Origin: Alphaproteobacteria bacterium
Lineage (GTDB): Bacteria; Pseudomonadota; Alphaproteobacteria; DSM-16000; Inquilinaceae
Length of the DNA: 64,000 nt
Direction of reading: 5' to 3'
NCBI GenBank assembly: GCA_028281925.1
Contig: JANQIX010000055.1
Location: 1 to 64,000 of the forward strand
Part shown: positions 35,424 through 44,358 of the stretch, piece after piece
How the letters are laid out: every line of letters begins with the position of its first letter
Position numbering within the stretch: position 1 is the first letter of the stretch
Notes under the pieces: model-generated
What the model was told of the DNA's origin: nothing
The model's database searches: none
The model's input: only the letters and a program-made list of their open reading frames with translations
Position numbers and translations under genes: made by a program

Positions 35424-37904
35424 ATGACCGACCGTCCATTGTCGCATATTCGCGTGCTGGATTTCGGCCAGTACCTGGCGGGGCCCCTGGCCGGCATGAT
35501 GCTGGCCGATATGGGGGCGGAGGTGATCCGTATCGATCCCCCCGCCGGGCCCGCGTTCAGGGACCCTGCGACCGACATGCTGTCGCGGGGCAAATCCTCG
35601 CTTGTTCTGGACCTGAAGACCGAGGCTGGCCGCAGCACCGCGATGGCGCTGGCTGAGCGCAGCGATGTGGTTATCGAGAACTTCCGCCCAGGCGTGATGG
35701 ACCGACTTTGCCTGGGCGCAGAGACCCTGCGCGCAGCGAATGACCGTCTGGTCTATCTGTCGTTGCCGGGCTTTGCCTCGACCGACCCCGATTTTGCGGA
35801 TCTGCCAGCCTGGGAGGCGGTGATCGCAGCCGCGACCGGACAATTCACCGACATGGGCCTGAACCGCCGGCTGATGGGCATCAATCCATCGTTCACGCCG
35901 CTTGCCCTGGCGTCCGCCTATGGGGCCGCCTTCGGTGCCATGGCGGTGCTGTTTGCGTTGTGGGCACGCGATCGTCTGGGTGGCGACCATATCGAAGTGC
36001 CCCTGGCTTCCGCCCTGCTTGAAGGGTTGGCCTATAACTGCCAGCAGGTCGAAGACTATCCTGCGCGCTACAAATCCCCGCGAGAGGTGGAGCTGGACAG
36101 GCGTGCGGTGGCCGGCCTGCCGATGGACTTGAGCTTCGACGCGCTGTCGGAGCTTCTCGACCCCTTCTACCGGACCTATCCCTGCGCGGACGGCCGCGGC
36201 TTCTACGTGGTTTCGGGCAGTGTGGCGGACCACCCCCGCCGCGTGCTGACGACGCTCGGCCTCGACGCCCTGCTGGCGCAACTGCCCGACTTCAGCGCCT
36301 ATCTCGACACGGCCGACTGGCCGGCGGAGTGGACCTTGCGCAATTACCCTGTCGGGCCGAGTGACCGTGCGCGGGTTGCAGCAGCCATGGAAGCCGCGTT
36401 CCTCACCCGGCCCGCACATGAATGGGAAGCGCTGTTCGGCGCCGCAAAAGCTCCAGCGACGGCGCAGCGGTCGACCCGGGAATGGCTGTGCGACCCCCAT
36501 GCGCTTGCGTCAGGCCTGATCCTGGAAGTCGATGATCCGCGCTACGGACTGACGCGCCAGATGGGCAACGTAGCCTGGCTGTCGGAGGATGCGGGCGCGA
36601 CGGACAAGGCCCCGGGGCCCTCCGCGGACAACGCGCGCCCCGCCCTTTCCCGCATTCTCGCAGAACCACCGCGGGGCGGTGACGGAACGGTGAGCGGCGG
36701 TGGCTGGCTTGACGGCCTCCGCGTGCTGGACATGACGAATGTCATCGCCGGCCCGACCATTGCGTCGACCCTCGCCCGCTTCGGCGCCGCCGTGACTTTG
36801 GTGCAGCCGGTTGAACCGAATGTCGACCCCTGGAACGCCGTCGTATTCGGCCTGCATGCCCATCGCGGCAAAGAGAGCATCCTGCTGAACCTGTCGACCG
36901 CGGCGGGGCGCCAGGCACTGGATCGCCTGATCGCCGAGGCTGACGTGATCACGATCAATGCCACCGACGCCCAGCGTGATGCGCTGGGGCTGTCGCCCGC
37001 GCGACTGCGCGCCATCAACCGGCGCTTGATCCTGGTACAGCTCGACGCCTTCGGCGGTCCGAGGCGCGGGCCGAAATCCGATCACCTGGGCTACGACGAC
37101 ACGGCGCAAGCGGCGACCGGTGTCATGCTGCGCTTCGGCGGCGACATGCGAACGCCCGAAGAGCATGCCCATTTCGGCACCATCGACGTGCTGACGGGGT
37201 TCTGCGCCTGCGTGGCTCTCGGCGGCGCGTTGGCCAGGTTGAAGCGGACGGGCGACGGCGGTGTCGCGCGTGCCTCGCTGGCCGGCGCCGGCAACCTGAT
37301 CCAGGCGCAGTTCATGTTCGACTATCCGGGCCGGCGTCCGTTCGACGAGCCGTCCGGTCGCGATGCCAGGGGTTGGGGGCCGTTCTACCACTGCTATGAA
37401 GCGGCGGACGGTTGGATCTTCTTCGCTGCCCCGAAAGAGGGCCATGCTGCGCTAAGGGCCATCCCTGCCCTTTCGGATCTTGCAGACCTGAAGCATGACG
37501 AACTGCGCGATGCCCTCGCCGCCCGCATTCGCACCCACGGGGCCGATCATTGGCGGAAAGCTTTCGCCGGCACGTCAGCGGCTGTCATACGCCTGGCATC
37601 GCTCTTCGAGACCCGCGATGCATCCGTGCATCGGGAAAGCGATGGTCCAGCCCCGTTCACGCGGTCGACCTTCCATGTGATCCGCCACGATCGGCATCCC
37701 ATGGGCCGCTGGTGCGACCTTGTCGCACCGATCGCCGTCCGCCCCAGATCTGCGAGCATCACGATCCCCGGCCCGATGCCGAAATACGGCCAACACACCA
37801 GGGCGGTACTGGAACGCGTCGGCTATGACGCAGATACGATCGACGCCATGTTGGCCGAGCGTGTGGCCGGCCTCGCCTGGTCCGATCGGTTTCTGCCGGA
37901 GTGA
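35424..37904 (+). CDS. Two-domain class III CoA-transferase, DddD-like
   Basis: The 826-residue protein consists of two tandem CaiB/BaiF domains. Domain 1 (about 1-400) opens IRVLDFGQYLAGPLAGMMLADMGAEV (split here only by residue choice). Domain 2 (about 430-800) opens LRVLDMTNVIAGPTIASTLA. The covalent-intermediate Asp appears only in domain 2, as Asp588 in HFGTIDVLTGF; the matching site in domain 1 reads LALASAYG. Length, tandem layout and a single Asp near residue 600 are those of DddD, the DMSP CoA-transferase/lyase. A related betaine- or carnitine-type transferase cannot be excluded, and no ddd transporter genes are adjacent. Confidence 0.7.
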   Translation: MTDRPLSHIRVLDFGQYLAGPLAGMMLADMGAEVIRIDPPAGPAFRDPATDMLSRGKSSLVLDLKTEAGRSTAMALAERSDVVIENFRPGVMDRLCLGAETLRAANDRLVYLSLPGFASTDPDFADLPAWEAVIAAATGQFTDMGLNRRLMGINPSFTPLALASAYGAAFGAMAVLFALWARDRLGGDHIEVPLASALLEGLAYNCQQVEDYPARYKSPREVELDRRAVAGLPMDLSFDALSELLDPFYRTYPCADGRGFYVVSGSVADHPRRVLTTLGLDALLAQLPDFSAYLDTADWPAEWTLRNYPVGPSDRARVAAAMEAAFLTRPAHEWEALFGAAKAPATAQRSTREWLCDPHALASGLILEVDDPRYGLTRQMGNVAWLSEDAGATDKAPGPSADNARPALSRILAEPPRGGDGTVSGGGWLDGLRVLDMTNVIAGPTIASTLARFGAAVTLVQPVEPNVDPWNAVVFGLHAHRGKESILLNLSTAAGRQALDRLIAEADVITINATDAQRDALGLSPARLRAINRRLILVQLDAFGGPRRGPKSDHLGYDDTAQAATGVMLRFGGDMRTPEEHAHFGTIDVLTGFCACVALGGALARLKRTGDGGVARASLAGAGNLIQAQFMFDYPGRRPFDEPSGRDARGWGPFYHCYEAADGWIFFAAPKEGHAALRAIPALSDLADLKHDELRDALAARIRTHGADHWRKAFAGTSAAVIRLASLFETRDASVHRESDGPAPFTRSTFHVIRHDRHPMGRWCDLVAPIAVRPRSASITIPGPMPKYGQHTRAVLERVGYDADTIDAMLAERVAGLAWSDRFLPE

Positions 37905-37960
37905 CCGGCCCGCCTCTGCTCCGAGGCCGGAGACGTTGTTGGAGTGCGGAAGTCCGTGGG

Positions 37961-38881
37961 CTATTCAGCCGGCTGTGGGCGTCCGGGATGAACCGGGTGG
38001 TCGACCCGGCGTAACAGATACCGGGCCATCAGCTCGCCATAGCTGCGGAACAGGCCGGCGCCGCGCGCCGCCGTATCAGCGCCGTCGATCTCCCGGTTGA
38101 CGGCCGGCAGGTCATACCAAGGTGCCGCCGGCCGCGTGTGGTGGGCGACGTGCAGATTGTTGTTGAGATAGAGCAGAGACATCACCGGCCCCGCCGTCAC
38201 CACGGCCGACGCCCCCTGGCCCTCGTCCCGCGGCGCCCGGTGTTCGGCGAAAGACCGCATCAAGGTCAGGGCCAGGCCCGGATAGGCGAAGCAGGCGAGG
38301 TAGAGCCACAGCGGCATCCCGGCCACGACCGTGGCCCAGAGCAGAACGGCTGCCGAGGCCGCAACGTGCGCAAGCCAGATCCGTCGCCGCCAGCGGTCGC
38401 CGCGCAACAGGCTTGCCGCCTCGCTGCGCCAGAACTGCGCGACGGCAAAGACGGGGCCGAGCACCAGCCGGCCCAGCAGGGTCTGGTTGGCCAGGGTGAG
38501 CCATCTGAGCGGTGACGACATCCGTTCCCACGCCTCCGGCGTGACATAGAAGCTCTCGGGATCGACCCCAGGCAGCGTCAGCCGGCTGTTGCGGTGGTGG
38601 ACGAGGTGAAGGGCCCGGTAGATCGGGTAGGGCATCCACAGCCCCAGCGGAGCCCAGCCGATGGCGGCGTTGATCCTGCGCGACGATGTCGGGTGGCCAT
38701 GGATCGTTTCGTGCTGTAACGAGCCATGCCAGGCAACCAGCCAGCCGCCGATCAGGAACAGCGCCCACCAAGGCAGCTTGTCATGGAACCAGGTGGCTGC
38801 CGCCCAGCCCCCGTAGATGGCAATGGCCACCAGCATGGTTGGCCATTCCACGCGCAATGGGTGTGTCACTCTCCGCCGCAT
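37961..38881 (-). CDS. Membrane fatty-acid desaturase
   Basis: The 306-residue membrane protein has the three histidine boxes of the fatty-acid desaturase/hydroxylase superfamily: HGSLQHETIHGH, HLVHHRN and HVAHH, which hold the di-iron centre. Hydrophobic segments before the first box and around LWLYLACFAYPGLALTLM give the usual four-helix topology. It is divergent from an XRE-type regulator with repeats between them, suggesting regulated lipid desaturation. The acyl position modified cannot be predicted. Confidence 0.85.
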   Translation of the reverse strand: MRRRVTHPLRVEWPTMLVAIAIYGGWAAATWFHDKLPWWALFLIGGWLVAWHGSLQHETIHGHPTSSRRINAAIGWAPLGLWMPYPIYRALHLVHHRNSRLTLPGVDPESFYVTPEAWERMSSPLRWLTLANQTLLGRLVLGPVFAVAQFWRSEAASLLRGDRWRRRIWLAHVAASAAVLLWATVVAGMPLWLYLACFAYPGLALTLMRSFAEHRAPRDEGQGASAVVTAGPVMSLLYLNNNLHVAHHTRPAAPWYDLPAVNREIDGADTAARGAGLFRSYGELMARYLLRRVDHPVHPGRPQPAE

Positions 38882-38921
38882 TTCTGTTCAGGGACGCAAA
38901 GGATCAGATGCCCATTGTTGT

Positions 38922-39034
38922 CGCTAAAAATAACGCTAAACAACGGTAGTATGAGCACACTCTGCCGCACTTGCGCACATAGCGCGGCATATGGTGATAT
39001 ATCGCATTGAATGTGCGTTAGCGCACATATGGTG
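38922..39034. promoter_or_regulatory. Repeat-rich operator region between desaturase and XRE regulator
   Basis: The divergent region holds several ordered repeats. CGCTAAA occurs at 38922 and 38934. The arms TGCCGC (38963-38968) and GCGGCA (38984-38989) form an inverted repeat. GCGCACATA occurs at 38973 and 39021, and CATATGGTG at 38988 and 39026. A perfect inverted repeat ATGTGCG-N4-CGCACAT lies at 39011-39028. The density suggests cooperative binding by the adjacent regulator. Confidence 0.55.
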
Positions 39035-39046
39035 TGTAGAAGCCTA

Positions 39047-39904
39047 ATGGATCGTCGAGACTTTCTTGAGCAATTCCGCAGTCGGCTGGATCAGGTGATC
39101 GCCGACAGCGGCCTCAGCCGCGGTGCGTTCGCCCAGGCCGTCGGCATGGACCGGTCGACACTGTCGCAGCTGCTGTCGCCCACGAACGACCGGCTGCCGC
39201 GGGTCGAGACGCTGGCGGCCATAGCGGCTGCGCGCCAGGTCAGCGTGGACTGGCTGTTGGGGCTCAGCCAAGAGGGGCATCTCGGCGCCGACATCATGCC
39301 CCAGGGGCCAAGCATCGAACGCGGCACCGCGATGATGACGGCGGAACGCCTGCGCGCCTGGCATACGGAGGCGATCGGCTACAAGATCCGCTATGTCCCC
39401 TCGACCCTGCCGGATCTGCTGAAGACGAAAGAGGTGATCGATTACGAGCTGGAGTTCTTCGCCGGCACCAGCCCGGCGGAGGGGCTGCAAACGGCGGTCG
39501 ACCGCCTTGCCTATCAGCGCAGGCCCGAAACCGATATGGAGGCCTGCAACTCGCTGCAGATGATCGAGGGCTTCGCCGGGGGCGAGGGCATCTGGCATGG
39601 CCTGGCCGCCCGGGTCCGCGCAGACCAGCTGACGGCCATGGCCGATCTGGCGGAGGAGCTCTATCCCACCTTCCGCTGGTTTCTGTTCGACGGGCTGGAG
39701 CGCTATTCCGTTCCGGTCACGATCTTCGGCCCCCAGCGCGCGGCGATCTATGTCGGCCAGATGTTCTTCGTCTTCCATTCCATCGAGCACATCCGCGCCC
39801 TGACGGAGCATTTCGACAGCCTGATCCGCTGCGCTCTGATCCAGCCGCCGGACGTTCCCGGATTCTTGCGCGGGCTTGCGGAGCGGGCGCGCCGGAGCGG
39901 GTGA
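39047..39904 (+). CDS. XRE-family transcriptional regulator
   Basis: The 285-residue protein has an N-terminal helix-turn-helix (SGLSRGAFAQAVGMDRSTLSQLL, about residues 20-45) and the typical continuation LPRVETLAAIAAARQVSVDWLLG. The C-terminal part (about 90-280) is a ligand-type domain without a family I can name, with a distinctive FRWFLFDGLERYSVPVTIFGPQR block. The start at 39047 is preferred because the upstream in-frame ATG at 39011 lies inside the palindrome. It probably controls the divergent desaturase and itself. Confidence 0.8.
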   Translation: MDRRDFLEQFRSRLDQVIADSGLSRGAFAQAVGMDRSTLSQLLSPTNDRLPRVETLAAIAAARQVSVDWLLGLSQEGHLGADIMPQGPSIERGTAMMTAERLRAWHTEAIGYKIRYVPSTLPDLLKTKEVIDYELEFFAGTSPAEGLQTAVDRLAYQRRPETDMEACNSLQMIEGFAGGEGIWHGLAARVRADQLTAMADLAEELYPTFRWFLFDGLERYSVPVTIFGPQRAAIYVGQMFFVFHSIEHIRALTEHFDSLIRCALIQPPDVPGFLRGLAERARRSG

Positions 39905-40080
39905 TGTGGACCGCCGCGGACGGAGCCTTCAATTCGAAGGGGCTTCCTGTTAACCCCGAAAGCCCCGCGCCAACCCACGCGGCGCGATGGAGAATGGAGC
40001 ACACGCCTTGCGATCCAGGTACTGCCAACCCCTAAGGTCTGGTGGTCTATTTCCCGTGGCACAGCGTCACGACTGGATGG

Positions 40081-42201
40081 CTACTGCGCGGTGCTGCCCG
40101 AAAGTGTCCGAGCGGCGTCCATATAGGCCGCGACCAACTGGCCCATGGCATTGTTGCGTGCGGTCCAGTTGAGGTCGTCACTGCTCGCGATGGCGGCTGC
40201 AATCCCGGCGAGGGCGGCATGCGCGCCCTCGGCATTGCCGATTTCGGCCATAGCCAGCGCAATCTCGCGGTGCGCTGGCAGCCGGGCCTGCCAATCTGCC
40301 ACCTCTGTCACCAAGGCCAGCGCCTCGTCCAGGTCGCTCGCAGCACCCGCTGCATCTCCAGCCGCGGACCGTGCCGCCGCCACATGGCCCCGCGCGGTGG
40401 CCCTCAAGGTTTCCTCCCAGGCGATTGCCTCGGCGGCCGCGCTGCCGGCGTCCACCTCGCCCGCTCGGGCATAGCCGAGGGCGAGGGCGGAGCGCACGCG
40501 GTCCAAGGCCGGTGGGAATGCGCCCTGTTCCTCCAACGCATCCAGCAACCCGGTGGCTTCGCTGAAAAGGCCCGCCTCCGCGAAGCCCTCTGCGGTGTTT
40601 GCGGCAACTTCTTGCCTGGCGAAGTGATCGTCCGGCACCGTCGAAAGGGTCGCCTGTGCTGCCGCCACGTCGCCGGTACGCGCCTGGGCCGGCGCCAGGA
40701 CGAGGGCCCGGTCGAACGGGTCCAAGTCTGCAATTCCCCCCAACAACCGGTTCACAGTCGCAAGGTCGCCGGCGCGGGCGTGCTCTGCGGCGATCTGCAA
40801 CAGCATTTGCGCCCGGAAGCGGTCATCGTCGAGGTGGCTGGCGATCGCCTCCGCCGTATCAAGCATGCCGACAGCCGCGAACTGCTCCGACAGACCAGCG
40901 AGAGGAAAGGTCGGAGGCACTCCCTCCGCGGCCTCGCCCTGTGCCTCCAGCCGCGCCAGAGCGCTGGACACGGTCTGGTGGGCCAGTTCGTCAAAGCCAT
41001 CGGCGGCCAAATCGCGGGCAAGCCCAAAAAGGTAGAACACGTCGACGTCCGCAATGTGGTCCAGCGCGGCATCGAGGTGCTCCCGCGTCCGCCGGCCTTC
41101 ATCGGTGAGGCCGAGAGCGTCCTGCACCTTCGCCAACCGTGCAAGATCGACCGCACCAAGCGTTTCGTGCGGCTGCTCTTCCAGCAGCGACAGGGCGGTT
41201 TCCAGCACGAGCCAGCCCTCTGACCCCAGTCCGACATCCGCCATGGCTTCGGCGATGCGGAACAACACAGGTGTCCGCGGCCCGTCGGCATCGAGCTGAC
41301 CGGCGGCGGCCAGCGCCCCGTCGAACAGCACGCACACGCCGGGATTCTCACCGCACCAGGCCTCCCGCTCTGCGGCTGCCGCAGCCTCGGCGGCCTGATC
41401 TGCACGGGCAAACACGATCTGGCGCGACAGCGAGGTCGGCGGGCGGCGGCGGAAATCGGTGATCAACAGTCGGTCGGGTCCGTCCAGCACGGCGGCGGTG
41501 GTGCTGATCTGGTCGGCCACATGGACCGCGATGATCCACACGGGCGTGCCGTCGATCTCCGGGTCGTCCTCAATCGACCAGAACAGCGGCCCCATGGCGT
41601 CCGCCCCGGTCGCCGGGATCGGCAGCAATCTGAGCTGGTGGTTCTCCTCAAAAGACAGCCGGACCCGCTCATCGTCCAGCTCGCCATCCCAGGTGCCCAG
41701 GATGGCGGCCTCGTGCTGATCATGCAGGGTAGTCGGCGGTGCCGGCTGGCCGGCGTCCGCGGTGATGGTCTCCACACGCGCAAAGGTCAGCGGGTTGGAC
41801 AGCATGTCCGGCGCCAGAAGAGCCGGGATCGCCTCTTCCGTCCGGGGGCTGGTGTGGATCTGGTCGGGGCCGTCGAGCACCACGAGTTGGTAAACTGGAT
41901 CGAAGCGTTCTCCCTCAAGGCGCAAGATCACCGCCGATGTGCCGTCGCCGAGTGTGATGGGGGCGAACACGCGCCAGTCGAAATCGAGCCGCGTGAAGGC
42001 GTCGCCATCCGCTTGGATGGTCTGATGCGTTCCAGTGCCGTCCGGCAGAAACGTCTGCCGATCGACCATGTCCTCGTTGATGCGCCATTCCCAAACGCCG
42101 TAGAGCGCCGCACCGTCATCGGCTTGAGCCGATGACGGTGCGAGATAGAGAAACAGAACCGATACGAAGACAGCAGGACAGGCGGACGGGCGTCCGGACA
42201 T
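40081..42201 (-). CDS. Large secreted TPR-like protein
   Basis: The 706-residue protein has a signal peptide (ACPAVFVSVLFLYLAPSSAQA) and a GGAG site 8 bases before the ATG at 42201. Residues about 30-270 form two similar beta-rich modules (LYGVWEWRINEDMVDRQTF and ILGTWDGELDDERVRLSF), each followed by VLDGPDxI/L, reminiscent of lipocalin-like folds. From about 300 to the end it is an Ala/Leu-rich helical-repeat array of TPR type (GYARAGEVDAGSAAAEAIA, QEVAANTAEGFAEAGLF). No enzymatic motif was found. Confidence 0.65.
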   Translation of the reverse strand: MSGRPSACPAVFVSVLFLYLAPSSAQADDGAALYGVWEWRINEDMVDRQTFLPDGTGTHQTIQADGDAFTRLDFDWRVFAPITLGDGTSAVILRLEGERFDPVYQLVVLDGPDQIHTSPRTEEAIPALLAPDMLSNPLTFARVETITADAGQPAPPTTLHDQHEAAILGTWDGELDDERVRLSFEENHQLRLLPIPATGADAMGPLFWSIEDDPEIDGTPVWIIAVHVADQISTTAAVLDGPDRLLITDFRRRPPTSLSRQIVFARADQAAEAAAAAEREAWCGENPGVCVLFDGALAAAGQLDADGPRTPVLFRIAEAMADVGLGSEGWLVLETALSLLEEQPHETLGAVDLARLAKVQDALGLTDEGRRTREHLDAALDHIADVDVFYLFGLARDLAADGFDELAHQTVSSALARLEAQGEAAEGVPPTFPLAGLSEQFAAVGMLDTAEAIASHLDDDRFRAQMLLQIAAEHARAGDLATVNRLLGGIADLDPFDRALVLAPAQARTGDVAAAQATLSTVPDDHFARQEVAANTAEGFAEAGLFSEATGLLDALEEQGAFPPALDRVRSALALGYARAGEVDAGSAAAEAIAWEETLRATARGHVAAARSAAGDAAGAASDLDEALALVTEVADWQARLPAHREIALAMAEIGNAEGAHAALAGIAAAIASSDDLNWTARNNAMGQLVAAYMDAARTLSGSTAQ

Positions 42202-42508
42202 GGTAAATCTCCGGGAATCCAAGGCTCGGCTGTGTGGTGAGCCGATCGATCCTGCGCTTGAGGAAGAGCAAGAAACGGAAAACTACTTCGGGAAATACTG
42301 AAACGAAGATGGCGGTTGTGTGGCGTGGGCGCAATAATCGCTCGTATTGGCAGATGAAGCGTCGTTATGGCGTTGGTGGTTTGAGGGGGTGCAGCGCGGT
42401 GGGCCGCCGCCTCGACTTCCGATGGACACAGTTGACGCCGGACCGCTGCGGGTCGACCTTGCGGGGCTTGCGATCCGCAATGACGGCGTCAGGCGTTTCC
42501 TCAAGACG
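42202..42508. other. Divergent intergenic region (307 bp)
   Basis: This region lies between the TPR-like gene and azlC. The azlC frame remains open back to a TTG at 42347, but that part has no ribosome site and no AzlC-like sequence. Nothing else was recognised. Confidence 0.4.
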
Positions 42509-43240
42509 ATGAGCAGCAAGATCAGTTCAGCCAGGCAGGCTCGTATGGCAGGCCTGCGCGAGGCTCTGGGTGCCCCGGCACTGGTGCTGGGAGCGAGCTA
42601 TCTAGGCTTCGGTTCTCTGGTGCGGGCCAGCGACATGTCGGTCGACCTGGCGCTCTATTCGACCGCCACCGCCTGGGCACTGCCGGGCCAAGTGGCGGCG
42701 GTGGAGCTGACGGCCGCCGGCGCATCGCTGTTGGTGGTCGGCGTCGCCGTGGCGCTGACGAACGCCCGGCTGTTGCCGCTGGTTCTGACGCTGCTGCCGG
42801 CGCTGGGCAAGCGGGACATCCCCAAATGGCGGCTCTATGCCGTCGCCCATATCATCGCCGTGACGTCCTGGGTGCACGCGCTGCGGCGGTTTCCGGAATT
42901 GAACCCCGAACACAGGCTCAGTTACCTCGCAGCATTCGGCGGGACACTGTGGGTCGTCAGCATCGCCATGACGGCGGTGGGCTATGGGCTGGCGGGCGCC
43001 GTACCGGCGGAGATCTCGCTGGGCCTCGTGTTCCTGAACCCCGTCTATTTCCTGCTGCTGCTGTCGGGCGAACTGCGCAGCCGATCCTACCTGCTGGCCA
43101 TGGTGCTGGGCGCCGCGCTGGCGCCGGTCCTGCATCTCGTCAGCGCCGATTGGGGCCTGCTGGTCACCGGCATAGTGGCGGGCACCGTCGCGTTCTGGGC
43201 GGGCCGGCTGCTTTCGCGCCGGACGGGGACGAAGCCATGA
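42509..43240 (+). CDS. azlC: AzlC-like branched-chain amino-acid exporter, large subunit
   Basis: The 243-residue membrane protein matches the AzlC/YgaZ family: GLREALGAPALVLGASYLGFG at the N-terminus, ATAWALPGQVAAVEL, then VALTNARLLPLVLTLLPAL and LGLVFLNPVYFLLLLSGE. With AzlD it exports branched-chain amino acids or analogues. Start 42509 is a compromise; ATG 42545 is also possible because neither has a strong ribosome site. Its stop overlaps the azlD start by four bases. Confidence 0.85.
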   Translation: MSSKISSARQARMAGLREALGAPALVLGASYLGFGSLVRASDMSVDLALYSTATAWALPGQVAAVELTAAGASLLVVGVAVALTNARLLPLVLTLLPALGKRDIPKWRLYAVAHIIAVTSWVHALRRFPELNPEHRLSYLAAFGGTLWVVSIAMTAVGYGLAGAVPAEISLGLVFLNPVYFLLLLSGELRSRSYLLAMVLGAALAPVLHLVSADWGLLVTGIVAGTVAFWAGRLLSRRTGTKP

Positions 43241-43572
43241 TCGATCCCTGGCTGGTGTTTACCGCACTGACGATCGGGGCAGCGGTGACTTATGCTTGGC
43301 GGGCCGTCGGTGTCGCTCTGGCCGGCCGCATCGACCCGGAAGGCGTGGTGATCGACTGGGTCGGCTGTGTCGCCTACGCACTGCTGGCCGGGCTGATCTG
43401 CCGGATGATCGTACTGCCCATAGGGCCTCTGGCCGAGACCACCCTGGAGGCACGCCTCGGCGCCGTGGGCATTGCGCTGGTCGTGTATTTCGGCGGTGGA
43501 CGGCGCCTGTTGCTGGGCGTGCTCTCGGGCTCGCTGGCGCTGATGGGTCTGGCCGCCTGGCTCAATCCCTGA
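43237..43572 (+). CDS. azlD: AzlD-like exporter, small subunit
   Basis: The 111-residue membrane protein has four hydrophobic segments. It begins PWLVFTALTIGAAVTYAWRAVGVALAGRI and contains CVAYALLAGLICRMIVLP, the AzlD/YgaH pattern. The ATG overlaps the azlC stop (ATGA), so the two subunits are co-translated. It ends three bases before the convergent dehalogenase gene. Confidence 0.85.
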   Translation: MIDPWLVFTALTIGAAVTYAWRAVGVALAGRIDPEGVVIDWVGCVAYALLAGLICRMIVLPIGPLAETTLEARLGAVGIALVVYFGGGRRLLLGVLSGSLALMGLAAWLNP

Positions 43573-43575
43573 ATA

Positions 43576-44319
43576 TCAGGACCAGCCGCCGTCGATCGGC
43601 AGCACGCGCCCTGTCATGAAGCCACCATGGGGCGACACGAGGTAGGAGATCAGGGCCGCCACTTCGTCGCCGCGGCCGAGCCGGCCCAACGGCACGTTCT
43701 TCAGGATCTTCGCCTTGGCCTCGGGGTCGGCCAAGAGCTGCGGCGGGAAATAGCTCGGGCTCTCCACGAAGTTCGGGGCCACGGCATTGACTTCGATGTT
43801 GTAGGGCGCCAGCTCGCGGCCGAGGGTCACGGACAGCGCATTGGCTCCGCCACGCGCGGTGGCATAGGCCGCATAGTTGGGGATGCCGCGTAACGGCGCG
43901 GCAGAGGTGACCAGAACGATTTTGCCGCGGCCCTGCGCTTTCATCGTGGGCACGCAGGCGGCGACAATGGCGAAGGGCCGAACCACCAAAGCCTCCAGCG
44001 CGTCGCGCAAGTCGGCGACGGACGCCGTCTCGATCGGCGCGCGCACAGCCGGGTAGGGATCGTTGCTGACCAGGGAATCGAGCCGGCCGTGATGGGCAAG
44101 GACATCCGCCAGAATGGCCTCGGGGCTCTGGACGGCCGTCGCCCGAACCCCCGGAACCTCTTCCTCGAACGCGCGCCGCGTTTCTTCGGCTTCGAAGCTT
44201 GGATCGTGGCAGATGACCGTGGCGCCAGCCAGTTGCAGGGTCCTGACGGTGGCCGGCCCAACGAAGTGCCGCACATAGGTGACCAGCACGATCTCGCCTT
44301 GAAGCGCCAATCCGTCCAT
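43576..44319 (-). CDS. Halohydrin dehalogenase-like SDR enzyme
   Basis: The 247-residue protein has the SDR fold but lacks the usual GxxxGxG cofactor loop. In its place stands T14-x4-F19-x-G21 (TYVRHFVG), the nucleophile-binding signature of halohydrin dehalogenases. The catalytic set is S139-x12-Y152-x3-R156, with Arg where dehydrogenases have Lys. Further blocks known from HheC are CHDPSF, LVSND and ALVVRPFAIVAA. Such enzymes interconvert halohydrins and epoxides without NAD(P). It is downstream of a DUF6635-like gene on the same strand. Confidence 0.85.
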   Translation of the reverse strand: MDGLALQGEIVLVTYVRHFVGPATVRTLQLAGATVICHDPSFEAEETRRAFEEEVPGVRATAVQSPEAILADVLAHHGRLDSLVSNDPYPAVRAPIETASVADLRDALEALVVRPFAIVAACVPTMKAQGRGKIVLVTSAAPLRGIPNYAAYATARGGANALSVTLGRELAPYNIEVNAVAPNFVESPSYFPPQLLADPEAKAKILKNVPLGRLGRGDEVAALISYLVSPHGGFMTGRVLPIDGGWS

Positions 44320-44358
44320 CGCATCCTCCCGCTCAGCGGGGCGTCTGCACCCCCGGCG

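Noticed and set aside
42347..42508. Extended N-terminus for azlC from an upstream TTG
   Set aside because: The 54 extra residues do not resemble AzlC, which begins near the GLREAL block, and there is no ribosome site.
43576..44319. Annotation as an ordinary NAD(P)-dependent SDR oxidoreductase
   Set aside because: The glycine-rich cofactor loop is absent and the catalytic lysine is replaced by arginine, both hallmarks of halohydrin dehalogenases.
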